In this document: piece after piece, positions 7,501 to 13,552 of the stretch
Numbering within the stretch: the first letter of the stretch is position 1
Layout: the number at the start of each line of letters is the position of its first letter
Source of the DNA: a bacterium UBP10_UBA1149
GTDB lineage: Bacteria > Desulfobacterota > Binatia > UBA1149
Reading direction: 5' to 3'
Assembly (NCBI GenBank): GCA_002311335.1
Contig: DBZX01000066.1
Span: 70,352-83,903, forward strand
Length of the DNA: 13,552 nucleotides
Notes under the pieces: model-generated
What the model was told of the DNA's origin: nothing
Seen by the model: only the letters and a program-made list of their open reading frames with translations
The model's database searches: none
Program-made: the position numbers and the translations under genes

Positions 7501-7509
7501 ATTCTAGCA
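7501..7509 (-). promoter_or_regulatory. Candidate extended -10 (TGCTAGAAT) of the acyltransferase/GT-C operon
   Basis: On the minus strand TGCTAGAAT is a TGn-extended -10 with TAGAAT matching TATAAT at five of six positions. It lies in the 232-base divergent gap (7423-7654), otherwise GC-rich. Transcription would begin near 7494 and leave a leader of about 70 bases before the ATG at 7422. I find no good -35 at 16-18 bases, as is common for extended -10 promoters. It resembles the TGNTAGGAT elements near 1025 and 1114. No comparably good element is visible for the plus-strand gene. Confidence 0.4.
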
Positions 7510-7638
7510 CGCGGCTGCCCGCGGGATGCCGCATCGCGAAGCGTGAATGCGGGGCTCGGCCCGGGCGTCGACGGGAAGGTGGCAGAGATTGGTGGCAGGT
7601 TGGGGCGCGTATGTGCAATCATGGGTGGATATTGAAGC

Positions 7639-7644
7639 GGGAGA
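7639..7644 (+). promoter_or_regulatory. Ribosome-binding site deciding the glycine-zipper gene start
   Basis: GGGAGA with a ten-base gap to the ATG at 7655. It favours this start over the in-frame codon at 7547, which would add 36 residues unlike any signal sequence. Confidence 0.5.
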
Positions 7645-7654
7645 ACGGCGGATT

Positions 7655-8161
7655 ATGACTGTAAAGAAAACTTTTCGGGGGCGCGGACTCGCGCTGGGAA
7701 TGGTGCTTGGATTGGCCCTGGGTCTTACACTGGGCGCTGCCGGTGGGTCGTTGGCGGGTTTTGCAAAGAAGGGTTGGGGTCGTGTAGGGCTTGAGTTCAA
7801 GCAGGGCTACATGGCCGGCTTTGTCGACGCGCTGAGAGTGGCCAAGAACCAGGATCCCACTGGCTGGATGACGAAGAATTACCGCGTACCGAAGAACGCC
7901 AAGGCTATTCACTGGGTCGCCGAGGTAGACCGGCTCTATAATAACCCGCTCAACGCCAACAGGGAGATGGCGCAGATAATGGTCGTGGCCGGTCGCAACA
8001 TGGTCAACTCCAAGAAATTCGGCCCCGACATAGGCAGCGACGCCAACCAGGCCTTCAAGGCGTTACAGGCTTTTGCCGCGAAGAAGCAGATGGCCGAGGC
8101 CGCGAAGAAAAAAGCCGAGGCTGAGAAAGCTGCCGCCGAATCCGGCGACGGCCAGGACTGA
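7655..8161 (+). CDS. Small membrane or secreted protein with a regular glycine zipper; family not recognised
   Basis: I do not recognise this 168-residue protein. After a basic N-terminus (MTVKKTFRGR) it has one hydrophobic segment at 11-36 with Gly at 11, 15, 19, 23 and 27, an unbroken GxxxG zipper of the kind that packs helices into oligomers. Residues 38-134 form a small basic domain (GLEFKQGYMAGFVDALR at 45-61; YNNPLNANREMAQIMVVAGR at 95-114) and 135-163 an Ala/Lys/Glu helix likely to form a coiled coil. It could be an uncleaved membrane anchor or a signal peptide cut after Ala37; I favour the anchor. ATG at 7655 is chosen because GGGAGA stands ten bases upstream and the membrane segment begins at once. 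The frame stays open up to a possible start at 7547. It ends seven bases from the convergent exporter gene, leaving no room for a separate terminator. Confidence 0.78.
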   Translation: MTVKKTFRGRGLALGMVLGLALGLTLGAAGGSLAGFAKKGWGRVGLEFKQGYMAGFVDALRVAKNQDPTGWMTKNYRVPKNAKAIHWVAEVDRLYNNPLNANREMAQIMVVAGRNMVNSKKFGPDIGSDANQAFKALQAFAAKKQMAEAAKKKAEAEKAAAESGDGQD

Positions 8162-8168
8162 CAGAAAC

Positions 8169-10055
8169 TCAGCCGGTCTGCTGGTACTGGAGCTGGTAGA
8201 GGCGGGCGTAGAGTCCGCCGCGCGCCATGAGCTCGGCGTGCGTCCCCTGCTCGCGTAGTTCACCGTGGTGCAGCACGAGGATGCGGTCGGCCTGCTCCAC
8301 GGTCGACAGTCGGTGGGCGATCACTATAGACGTGCGCCCTTTCTGCAAGGCGGCCAGCGCCTGCTGAATGAGTTGTTCGGTTGCCGGGTCGACGCTCGAG
8401 GTCGCCTCGTCGAGCACGAGTATCGATGGGTCCCAGGCCAGCGCCCTGGCAAACGACAGCAACTGCCGTTGACCCGTCGAAAAATTACTGCCGCGTTCGC
8501 TCACCATCGTGTCATAACCGTCGGCCAGGCGTTCGATAAACTGGTGGGCGTTGACCATGCGCGCGGCTTCCTGCGCACGCTCGCGGCTGACCAGGGGGTT
8601 GCCCATGGCGATGTTGTTGTAGATCGTGTCGGAGAACAGGTACACGTCCTGCTGCACGCTGCCCACCCGCGTCCTGAGCGCGCGCGTGTCCCAGCGCTGC
8701 ACGTCCACGCCGTCAACGAGTACGCGCCCAACCCGGGTTTCATAAAAACGACCGAGCAGCCTGGTGATGGTTGTTTTGCCCGAGCCGGTGGCGCCGACTA
8801 TGGCCACGTGCTCGCCACGGCGGACGCTGAACGAGAGATTTCTCAGTACCGGTTCGCCCTCCACGTAGGCGAAATCCACCTGGTCAAACTCTACCGCGTT
8901 GCCGATGTCTCCTGCCGTGTCGATTGTCCCGTTGGTCACCGCCCCCGGTCGTGAGAAAATGGTCGGCTCGAGCTCGAGCATTTCCTGCACCCGCTCGGTG
9001 GCCGTGAGCGCCGACTGCATCACTGCGTACTTGGTCGAGAAGTCGCGCACCGGGATGAAAAACTTGTTCATGTACTCGATGAAGGCCACCAGCGTTCCAA
9101 AGCTGATCGCCGAGCTGGCGGCGGAAGCGCCGGTCATCGAGCCGCCCAGCCCTGAGAACGGTAACGCGGGCGTGCCGAGTAACAGGTGGGCGCCGTACCA
9201 CAGTATGAGCGCGAGAGAGATGCTGCTCAGCGCTTCAACGATGGAGAACAGCGAGGCCTCGTAGATGTTGGCCCGGTGGGCGGCGTCGCGGTGCAGCGAG
9301 TTGAGCCGGTCGAACTCGGCCGAGGCGGCTTTTTCGCGCGCGAACACCTGCACCACGGCGATGCCGCTGATGGCCTCCTGCAGGTAGGCGTTGATGCGCG
9401 CTATGCGCTCTCGTATCCAGCGGTAGTTTCGCCGTGCCTTGCGGCGAAAGAAATCGATCAGTATCACCAGCACCGGTAGCGTCGACAGCGTGACCAGGGC
9501 CAGCGGCGCGTTGAGACTGAACATGATGGCGATGATGCCAAGCAGCGTGAGCACGTCCATCAGGATGGTGATGGCACCGGCGGCAAACATGTCGTTGATC
9601 ACGTCCACGTCGGTCGTCAGCCGGGTGACGGTGCGGCCTACCGGGTTGTGGTCGTACCAGCTCGAGTCGAGAGCGAGCACGCGGCGGAACAATTCCACGC
9701 GAAGGTCGGCCAGCGCTTTCTGCGCCACCAGCATGCTCGTGTAGTGTTGCCAGTACATGAAGGTAAACTCGCCCAGCACTGCCGCACCGAACAGCAGTAT
9801 CCAGGATCCCATACCGTCGGTGTTACCGGCCGATATGTAGTTGTCGATGACGTTGCGCACGATCCACGGCTGCACCAGCAGGCAGGCCGACACCGCCGGC
9901 AGCAACAGCAAGGAGAGCAGGAACAGCCCGCGATAAGGTCTCACGAAACGCCACAGCGACGCGAGCAGCCGCAGGTCGCGGGTGGCCCCGAGCCGCTGCT
10001 CGTCGCGCGGTCCTCGCCCCGCTGTCGGCCCGGTGGGCTTGCCAGGGGTAGCCAC
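8169..10055 (-). CDS. ABC exporter half-transporter, catalytic-site subunit (MdlB/TM288-like)
   Basis: This 628-residue fusion has six membrane helices (about 35-350) and a C-terminal ATPase. The ATPase shows Walker A GATGSGKT (421-428), Q-loop Gln469, signature FSTGQ (525-529), Walker B ILVLDE (545-550) with catalytic Glu550, D-loop SSVD and switch His581. The signature is altered from LSGGQ while Walker B is intact, which is the pattern of the catalytic partner in heterodimeric exporters such as TM287/288. A Gly/Ala/Ser-rich insert at about 294-318 lengthens the outer loop between helices 5 and 6. GTG at 10055 shares one base with the TAG stop of the upstream half-transporter, and GGAGG stands seven bases before it, so the two are co-translated. 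Substrate is unknown; relatives export drugs, lipids or peptides. It could also be annotated msbA-like, but the paired gene argues for the heterodimeric class. Confidence 0.93.
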   Translation of the reverse strand: MATPGKPTGPTAGRGPRDEQRLGATRDLRLLASLWRFVRPYRGLFLLSLLLLPAVSACLLVQPWIVRNVIDNYISAGNTDGMGSWILLFGAAVLGEFTFMYWQHYTSMLVAQKALADLRVELFRRVLALDSSWYDHNPVGRTVTRLTTDVDVINDMFAAGAITILMDVLTLLGIIAIMFSLNAPLALVTLSTLPVLVILIDFFRRKARRNYRWIRERIARINAYLQEAISGIAVVQVFAREKAASAEFDRLNSLHRDAAHRANIYEASLFSIVEALSSISLALILWYGAHLLLGTPALPFSGLGGSMTGASAASSAISFGTLVAFIEYMNKFFIPVRDFSTKYAVMQSALTATERVQEMLELEPTIFSRPGAVTNGTIDTAGDIGNAVEFDQVDFAYVEGEPVLRNLSFSVRRGEHVAIVGATGSGKTTITRLLGRFYETRVGRVLVDGVDVQRWDTRALRTRVGSVQQDVYLFSDTIYNNIAMGNPLVSRERAQEAARMVNAHQFIERLADGYDTMVSERGSNFSTGQRQLLSFARALAWDPSILVLDEATSSVDPATEQLIQQALAALQKGRTSIVIAHRLSTVEQADRILVLHHGELREQGTHAELMARGGLYARLYQLQYQQTG

Positions 10056-11845
10056 TACATGGCCTCCAGTTCGTCGGCGAGTTGCTGCCGCTCGAGCAGG
10101 CGTGAGTACAGGCCACCGGCCACCGCCAGTTCATCGGGCGTGCCGTCTTCAACCACGCGGCCCTCTTCGAGCACCACCACGCGGTCGGCCCTGCGCACCG
10201 CTGCCACGCGGTGAGACACGATGATGCTGCTGCGGCCTTCCATCACGTTCTCGAGTTCATCGAGTATGCGCGACTCGGTGGCGGCGTCGATACTCGACAG
10301 CGCATCGTCGAGCACCAGTATGGCCGGGTCGCGGGCCACGGCTCGGGCCAGGGTGAGGCGTTGCTTCTGCCCGCCCGACATGGCCAGCCCGCGTTCTCCC
10401 ACCTGCGTGTCCATGCCGTGCGGAAACTCGGCGAGGTCGGTATCGAGGGCGGCTATTTCAACCAGCCTGCCGAGTTCCTCGTCGCCCAGGTCGTCGCGGG
10501 CAAAGGCAATGTTGTCTTCTATAGACGAGCTGAAGAGGAAGGGGTCCTGGTGTACGAAGCCGATGCCGCGTCGCAGGTCGCCCAGGTTCCAGTCGCGCAG
10601 GTCCACGCCGTCAACCATCACCCGGCCCTGGTCGGGGTCGAACACCCGCGCCACCAGCGAGGCCAGCGTCGACTTGCCCGAACCCGTGGCGCCCAGCACG
10701 CCCAGGGTCGTGCCGGCCTCAAGCTCGAGGGTCACGTTTCTCAGCGCGGGGTCGCGCGGCTGGTCCGAAGGGTAGGTGAAGCTCACGTTCTGCAGGCTGA
10801 CCCTGCCGCGCAGTGCGGCGCGATGTCCACCGCCCTCGGGGCTGGCGATCTCCGGTCGTGCGTCGAGTATCTCGCCGAGCCGCATCATGGCGGCGCGGCC
10901 GCGCTGGTAGATGGATACCAGCCAGCCAAGCGCCATCACCGGCCAGGCGATGATGTTGAGGTAGGCCATGAAGGCCACCAGCTGGCCCAGCGTGAGCTCG
11001 CCGCGCACGACCAGTGTACCGCCGTAGTAGAGCACTGCCAGCACACCCAGCGACGAGACCACCCTTACCAGCGGAAACACCTTGCCGCGCAGCTTGACCA
11101 GCTCCATGCTGTCGTTCTTGAAGCGCTCGTTGAGCTGCGCAAAATCGCCTTCTCGTTGCTGCTCGCGTCCCCAGGCCTTGATGACCGACACCCCGGCGAG
11201 CGTTTCCTGCACCGACGACGATATGTCGGCGAGTCGTTCCTGCACGTTTACCGACGCTTCCATCATGCGATGGCTGTAGACCCTGATCACCCACAGCATG
11301 AGCGGGAAGGGTAGCAGTGCCGCGAGCGTGAGGCGCAGGTCCATCATGGCCATGAGGGTGAGCGCGTAGATGCAGTACAGCGGGGTGTTGATGATCGTGA
11401 GCACGCCCAGGCCGAGCAGCAGGCGCACGGCGTTGAGGTCGTTGACCAGTCGCGACATGAGGTCGCCGGTGCGCTGGCGGTGGTACCACGACTGGGGCAG
11501 GGTGGTGAGGTGGACGAACAAGTCGTTGCGCATATCGTACTCGACGTCGCGGCCGGCGTTGAAAATGAGCGACCTCGACACGGTGCGCACCAGCGCCTGG
11601 CCCACGGCCAGCGCTATAATAGCCAGTGCCCATGGGGCCGCGGTGAAGACCGCGTCGTTGAAGACCGCGTCGCCCGGCATGCTGGCAGCGCTCGTATTGC
11701 CGGCCACGGCGCTCGCCAGCTGGTCGATGGCCCGCTGGAGGACGGCTGGTATGGCCATCACCATGGTCGCGGTCACGAACAGGCAGGCCCCGCCCACGAG
11801 ATAGCGCTTGCTGTACTTGAGAAGATATTCCCTGAGTCGATTCAC
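10055..11845 (-). CDS. ABC exporter half-transporter, degenerate-site subunit (MdlA/TM287-like)
   Basis: This 596-residue membrane-ATPase fusion is the first gene of the exporter operon. Counting from GTG at 11845, it has six helices up to about 310, Walker A GATGSGKS (385-392), Q-loop Gln433, canonical signature MSGGQ (489-493), Walker B ILVLDD with Asp514 where the catalytic Glu should be, and switch His545. Asp in that place marks the non-hydrolysing site. It pairs with the neighbour's altered FSTGQ signature to form one degenerate and one competent ATP site. The outer loop between helices 1 and 2 holds a small duplication (DAVFN then DAVFT). GTG at 11845 (NRLREYLLKYSKRYLVGG) is preferred over ATG at 11938, which would run 59 bases into the divergent peptidase gene and add a Gly/Arg/Asn-rich tail unlike the family. 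The start is the least certain part of this call. Confidence 0.92.
   Translation of the reverse strand: MNRLREYLLKYSKRYLVGGACLFVTATMVMAIPAVLQRAIDQLASAVAGNTSAASMPGDAVFNDAVFTAAPWALAIIALAVGQALVRTVSRSLIFNAGRDVEYDMRNDLFVHLTTLPQSWYHRQRTGDLMSRLVNDLNAVRLLLGLGVLTIINTPLYCIYALTLMAMMDLRLTLAALLPFPLMLWVIRVYSHRMMEASVNVQERLADISSSVQETLAGVSVIKAWGREQQREGDFAQLNERFKNDSMELVKLRGKVFPLVRVVSSLGVLAVLYYGGTLVVRGELTLGQLVAFMAYLNIIAWPVMALGWLVSIYQRGRAAMMRLGEILDARPEIASPEGGGHRAALRGRVSLQNVSFTYPSDQPRDPALRNVTLELEAGTTLGVLGATGSGKSTLASLVARVFDPDQGRVMVDGVDLRDWNLGDLRRGIGFVHQDPFLFSSSIEDNIAFARDDLGDEELGRLVEIAALDTDLAEFPHGMDTQVGERGLAMSGGQKQRLTLARAVARDPAILVLDDALSSIDAATESRILDELENVMEGRSSIIVSHRVAAVRRADRVVVLEEGRVVEDGTPDELAVAGGLYSRLLERQQLADELEAM
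10063..10067 (-). promoter_or_regulatory. Ribosome-binding site of the second ABC exporter gene
   Basis: GGAGG on the minus strand, seven bases before the GTG at 10055 and inside the last codons of the upstream half-transporter. It confirms the GTG start and the one-base stop/start overlap (TAGTG). Confidence 0.6.
11644..11671. repeat. Short 15-bp tandem duplication inside the ABC exporter gene
   Basis: TGAAGACCGCGTC occurs at 11644-11656 and again at 11659-11671, with a 15-base period. It is in frame and encodes DAVFN/DAVFT in the outer loop after helix 1 of the degenerate-site subunit. It is probably a recent slippage duplication in a tolerant loop. Confidence 0.6.
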
Positions 11846-11859
11846 GTTGGTAGCTCGCA

Positions 11860-11888
11860 AGCCTACAGGTGTGCATCCAGTGAGTAAA
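11860..11888 (-). promoter_or_regulatory. Candidate promoter of the ABC exporter operon, overlapping the divergent start
   Basis: On the minus strand TTTACT (11888-11883) and TAGGCT (11865-11860) are separated by exactly 17 bases. They match the sigma-70 consensus at four and three of six positions. The start of transcription would fall about seven bases before GTG 11845. The element covers the start codon and Shine-Dalgarno region of the divergent peptidase gene, so transcription of one gene could interfere with the other. Confidence 0.33.
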
Positions 11889-12938
11889 CGACGGTGGGGC
11901 CGAGCGTTGGCGTTTCTGGCACTGTTGTTGCTGTTCACGACGGCCGGCTGCCGGCCCTGGTATTACCTGCGACTGGGTTACGAGCAGGCGCGCTTCATGG
12001 CCACGGCCCAGCCGTTGGAGTCGGCCATCGCGGCGTCGGATGATCCCGAGCGGCGTGCACGCCTTCAGCTCGTCGAAGAGCTCAGGGGCTGGGCCTCTCG
12101 GCAGGGGCTGGCCGTTGAGGGCAACTACTCGTCGGTGTCCAACGGCCGCTCGCTCGAGGGCGTGCACGTGGTCACGGCCGCGTGGCCCGACCGGCTGGAA
12201 TCGTGGACCTGGCGCTACCCGGTTGTGGGCCGCCTGCCTTACCGCGGCTACTTCGACCGTGCTCCTGCCGAGGCCTGCGCGCGCAGGTTGCGCAAACGCG
12301 GGCTCGACAGCAGGGTTGCGCGAGCCGCGGCTTACTCGACCCTGGGCTGGTTCAACGACCCCTTACCCGAGAGCCTGGTGGAGGTGGACGAGACGGCGCT
12401 GGTAGTGGTGCTGTTGCACGAGCTGGTTCACTCAACGGTGTTCATACGCGGACAGGCCGACTTCAACGAAAGCCTGGCCCAGGCGGTGAGCCTGAGGCTG
12501 GGCCAGGATTTCTTCTCCCAGCGCGGCAGTGTCGAGCTCGCCCGGCGCGTGCAGGCCAGGCGTGTGCGCTGGATCGAAAGGGGCCGCCTGCTGGCCGAAC
12601 TGGAGACCGGGTTGCTCGAACTCTTCGAACGTTGCTCGCGCGAGGGCTGTAAACAGGCCGAACTTATGAGCCTGCGAAGCCGGGTTTACGCTGACGCGTC
12701 CGACGGCCTCGCCGAGCTGTTTTCTCCCACGGGTAACAGCCGCCCCGGGAGCCGTCGGGGAGGCGGATGGCCGGGCCTAGCCGACAACGCCGCGTTTCTT
12801 GCCGTTTATCGCTATCACCGCCAGGCCGAGAGGCTGGCTGCCTGGGCGGCCTCGTGGCAGCACGCGGGCGAGGCCCTGGCCCGGTTGGAGAAAGACTGCG
12901 GCGGGGCGGACAGCCCCTGGGATACAATCGGGGGGTGA
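11880..12938 (+). CDS. Lipoprotein metallopeptidase, predicted aminopeptidase (PF10023-type)
   Basis: This 352-residue protein has a lipoprotein signal (MSKRRWGRALAFLALLLLFT, then TAGC, Cys24). Its body follows the predicted-aminopeptidase family: GRLPYRGYFD (117-126), AYSTLGWFNDPLPESL (151-166), and the zinc site HELVH (180-184, catalytic Glu181) with third ligand Glu197 in ADFNESLA (193-200). All zinc ligands are present, so it should be an active periplasmic peptidase anchored to a membrane. The family's activity rests mainly on prediction. After about residue 285 there is a Gly/Arg/Pro-rich break and then a helical tail. GTG at 11880 is preferred, with AGGT ten bases upstream; GTG at 11871 would add three residues. 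It is divergent from the ABC exporter and only about 34 bases separate the starts, which hints at linked expression but not at a proven shared job. Confidence 0.87.
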   Translation: MSKRRWGRALAFLALLLLFTTAGCRPWYYLRLGYEQARFMATAQPLESAIAASDDPERRARLQLVEELRGWASRQGLAVEGNYSSVSNGRSLEGVHVVTAAWPDRLESWTWRYPVVGRLPYRGYFDRAPAEACARRLRKRGLDSRVARAAAYSTLGWFNDPLPESLVEVDETALVVVLLHELVHSTVFIRGQADFNESLAQAVSLRLGQDFFSQRGSVELARRVQARRVRWIERGRLLAELETGLLELFERCSREGCKQAELMSLRSRVYADASDGLAELFSPTGNSRPGSRRGGGWPGLADNAAFLAVYRYHRQAERLAAWAASWQHAGEALARLEKDCGGADSPWDTIGG

Positions 12939-12952
12939 GGGCGCCCGCGGTC

Positions 12953-12981
12953 TTGCTCTGCGCGCTGCCTGCGTCTAAATA
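12953..12981 (+). promoter_or_regulatory. Candidate sigma-70-like promoter of fbaB
   Basis: TTGCTC (12953-12958), 17 bases, then TAAATA (12976-12981). Each box matches consensus at only three of six positions, but this is the only A/T-rich hexamer in the 102-base gap and the spacing is right. Transcription would start near 12988 and give a leader of about 50 bases. No clear terminator hairpin for the upstream peptidase gene is visible in the gap. Confidence 0.33.
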
Positions 12982-13023
12982 TCGGGGACGGCGTCAAGGG
13001 CGTCTGCCACTCCCACGACCGAA

Positions 13024-13029
13024 AGGAGA
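13024..13029 (+). promoter_or_regulatory. Ribosome-binding site of fbaB
   Basis: AGGAGA eleven bases before the ATG at 13041, one of the best Shine-Dalgarno matches in the window. This fits a strongly translated glycolytic gene. Confidence 0.6.
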
Positions 13030-13040
13030 CAAAGAAGCTG

Positions 13041-13552
13041 ATGAGTGAACGAGTCACGGAAATCCTGAGCTGGTACGCCAGCGAGAACCCGGGAACACTG
13101 AACAACCTGGCGCGTATCCTCTACCACGGCCGCCTCGGTGGCACCGGTCGCGTGATCATACTGCCGGTCGACCAGGGCTTCGAGCACGGCCCGGCACGCA
13201 GCTTCGCGCCCAATCCTCCCGGCTACGATCCGCACTACCATTATCAGCTCGCCGTCGATGCCGGTCTCAGCGCCTACGCCGCGCCGCTCGGGATGATCGA
13301 GGCCGGCGCCGATAGTTTTGCCGGCTCAATTCCGACCATTCTCAAAATGAACAACGCCAACAGCCATTCCGTGGTTAAGGACCAGGCGGTGACCGCATCG
13401 GTCGACGACGCGCTGCGTCTCGGCTGTTCGGCGATCGGTTTTACGATTTATCCCGGCTCGGAATATCAATACGAACTGATCGAGGAAATTCGCGAGCTAG
13501 CGTGCGAGGCCAAGTCGGTCGGCCTGGCGGTGGTGGTGTGGTCGTATCCGCG
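13041..13552 (+). CDS. fbaB: Class I fructose-bisphosphate aldolase (FbaB/DhnA type), 5' part only
   Basis: The first 170 residues are visible and the gene runs off the right edge. It should cleave fructose 1,6-bisphosphate to glyceraldehyde 3-phosphate and dihydroxyacetone phosphate in the cytoplasm through a Schiff-base lysine, which lies beyond the window. The N-terminus closely follows FbaB as I know it: LARILYHGRLGGTG (23-36), ILPVDQGFEHGPARSFAPNP (40-59), YAAPLGMIEAGADSFAG (79-95), DQAVTASVDDALRLGCSAIG (114-133), FTIYPGSEYQYE (134-145) and GLAVVVWSYP (161-170). ATG at 13041 with a strong Shine-Dalgarno gives exactly the family start. Its codons are visibly richer in A/T-ending forms (ATT, AAA, TTT, TAT, AAT) than the genes to its left, which suits a conserved, highly expressed gene. 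It stands as its own unit after a 102-base gap. Confidence 0.95.
   Translation, partial: MSERVTEILSWYASENPGTLNNLARILYHGRLGGTGRVIILPVDQGFEHGPARSFAPNPPGYDPHYHYQLAVDAGLSAYAAPLGMIEAGADSFAGSIPTILKMNNANSHSVVKDQAVTASVDDALRLGCSAIGFTIYPGSEYQYELIEEIRELACEAKSVGLAVVVWSYP

Noticed and set aside
7547..7654. Longer start at 7547 for the glycine-zipper protein
   Set aside because: It would put 36 unremarkable residues before the basic N-terminus and membrane segment, and it lacks the GGGAGA ribosome-binding site found before 7655.
10719..12167. 482-codon frame on the minus strand across the exporter and peptidase genes
   Set aside because: It is a shifted frame of the ABC exporter gene, spans the divergent promoter region, and its low-complexity Arg/His/Pro translation matches nothing.
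12921..12928. GATACAAT as a -10 box for fbaB
   Set aside because: TACAAT is a good hexamer, but it lies inside the end of the peptidase gene and no -35 is found at 16-18 bases (GGCGGG there). The TTGCTC-17-TAAATA pair downstream is better placed.
1..13552. A defence system, mobile element, biosynthetic cluster, CRISPR array or structured RNA
   Set aside because: I looked on both strands for transposases, integrases, nucleases, helicases, NRPS/PKS or RiPP genes, regularly spaced repeats and tRNA-like folds and saw none. The window is ordinary metabolic and envelope genes, and I do not claim a new multi-gene system.

Overview
The window is 13.5 kb of very GC-rich, densely packed bacterial DNA. 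It holds ten protein-coding genes, two of them cut by the window edges. The organism is probably an uncultured Gram-negative bacterium: two genes encode lipoproteins with lipoboxes, an envelope-type glycosyltransferase is present, and GTG starts and genes that overlap or nearly touch are common. The style fits a high-GC proteobacterium or a delta-proteobacterial/myxococcal-type lineage, but nothing here fixes the taxon. I see no rRNA, tRNA, CRISPR array, transposase, integrase or phage gene.

Layout, left to right. (1) 1-1018, minus: 5' part of a lipoprotein of the sulfatase/alkaline-phosphatase superfamily, with Thr where sulfatases have the formylglycine Cys/Ser. (2) 1129-3977, plus: a two-gene operon of a LarA-family nickel-pincer racemase and a GlcD/Dld-type FAD 2-hydroxyacid dehydrogenase, joined by a GTGA overlap. 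Together they would let a cell use both stereoisomers of lactate or a similar hydroxyacid. (3) 3966-7422, minus: an envelope sugar operon of an OatA/ExoZ-type membrane acyltransferase followed by a GT-C-like polytopic glycosyltransferase carrying a C-terminal beta-rich domain. (4) 7655-8161, plus: an unrecognised small protein with a regular five-glycine GxxxG zipper in its membrane segment. (5) 8169-11845, minus: two half-transporters forming a heterodimeric ABC exporter with one degenerate and one catalytic ATP site. (6) 11880-12938, plus: a lipoprotein metallopeptidase (PF10023-type predicted aminopeptidase), divergent from the exporter. (7) 13041-13552, plus: the start of a class I fructose-bisphosphate aldolase (FbaB).

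The larA-oxidase pair belongs to central carbon use and fbaB to glycolysis/gluconeogenesis. The acyltransferase and GT-C protein, and probably the sulfatase-like lipoprotein and exporter, belong to envelope building or export. I see no single multi-gene novel system. The items most worth a second look are the glycine-zipper protein, the LarA-oxidase coupling, the complementary degeneracy of the two ABC ATPase sites, the non-FGly sulfatase homologue, and a recurring TGNTAG(G/A)AT element upstream of three genes. At two of these it lies exactly six bases before the ATG, so it could be an extended -10 of a leaderless mRNA or simply a Shine-Dalgarno sequence.
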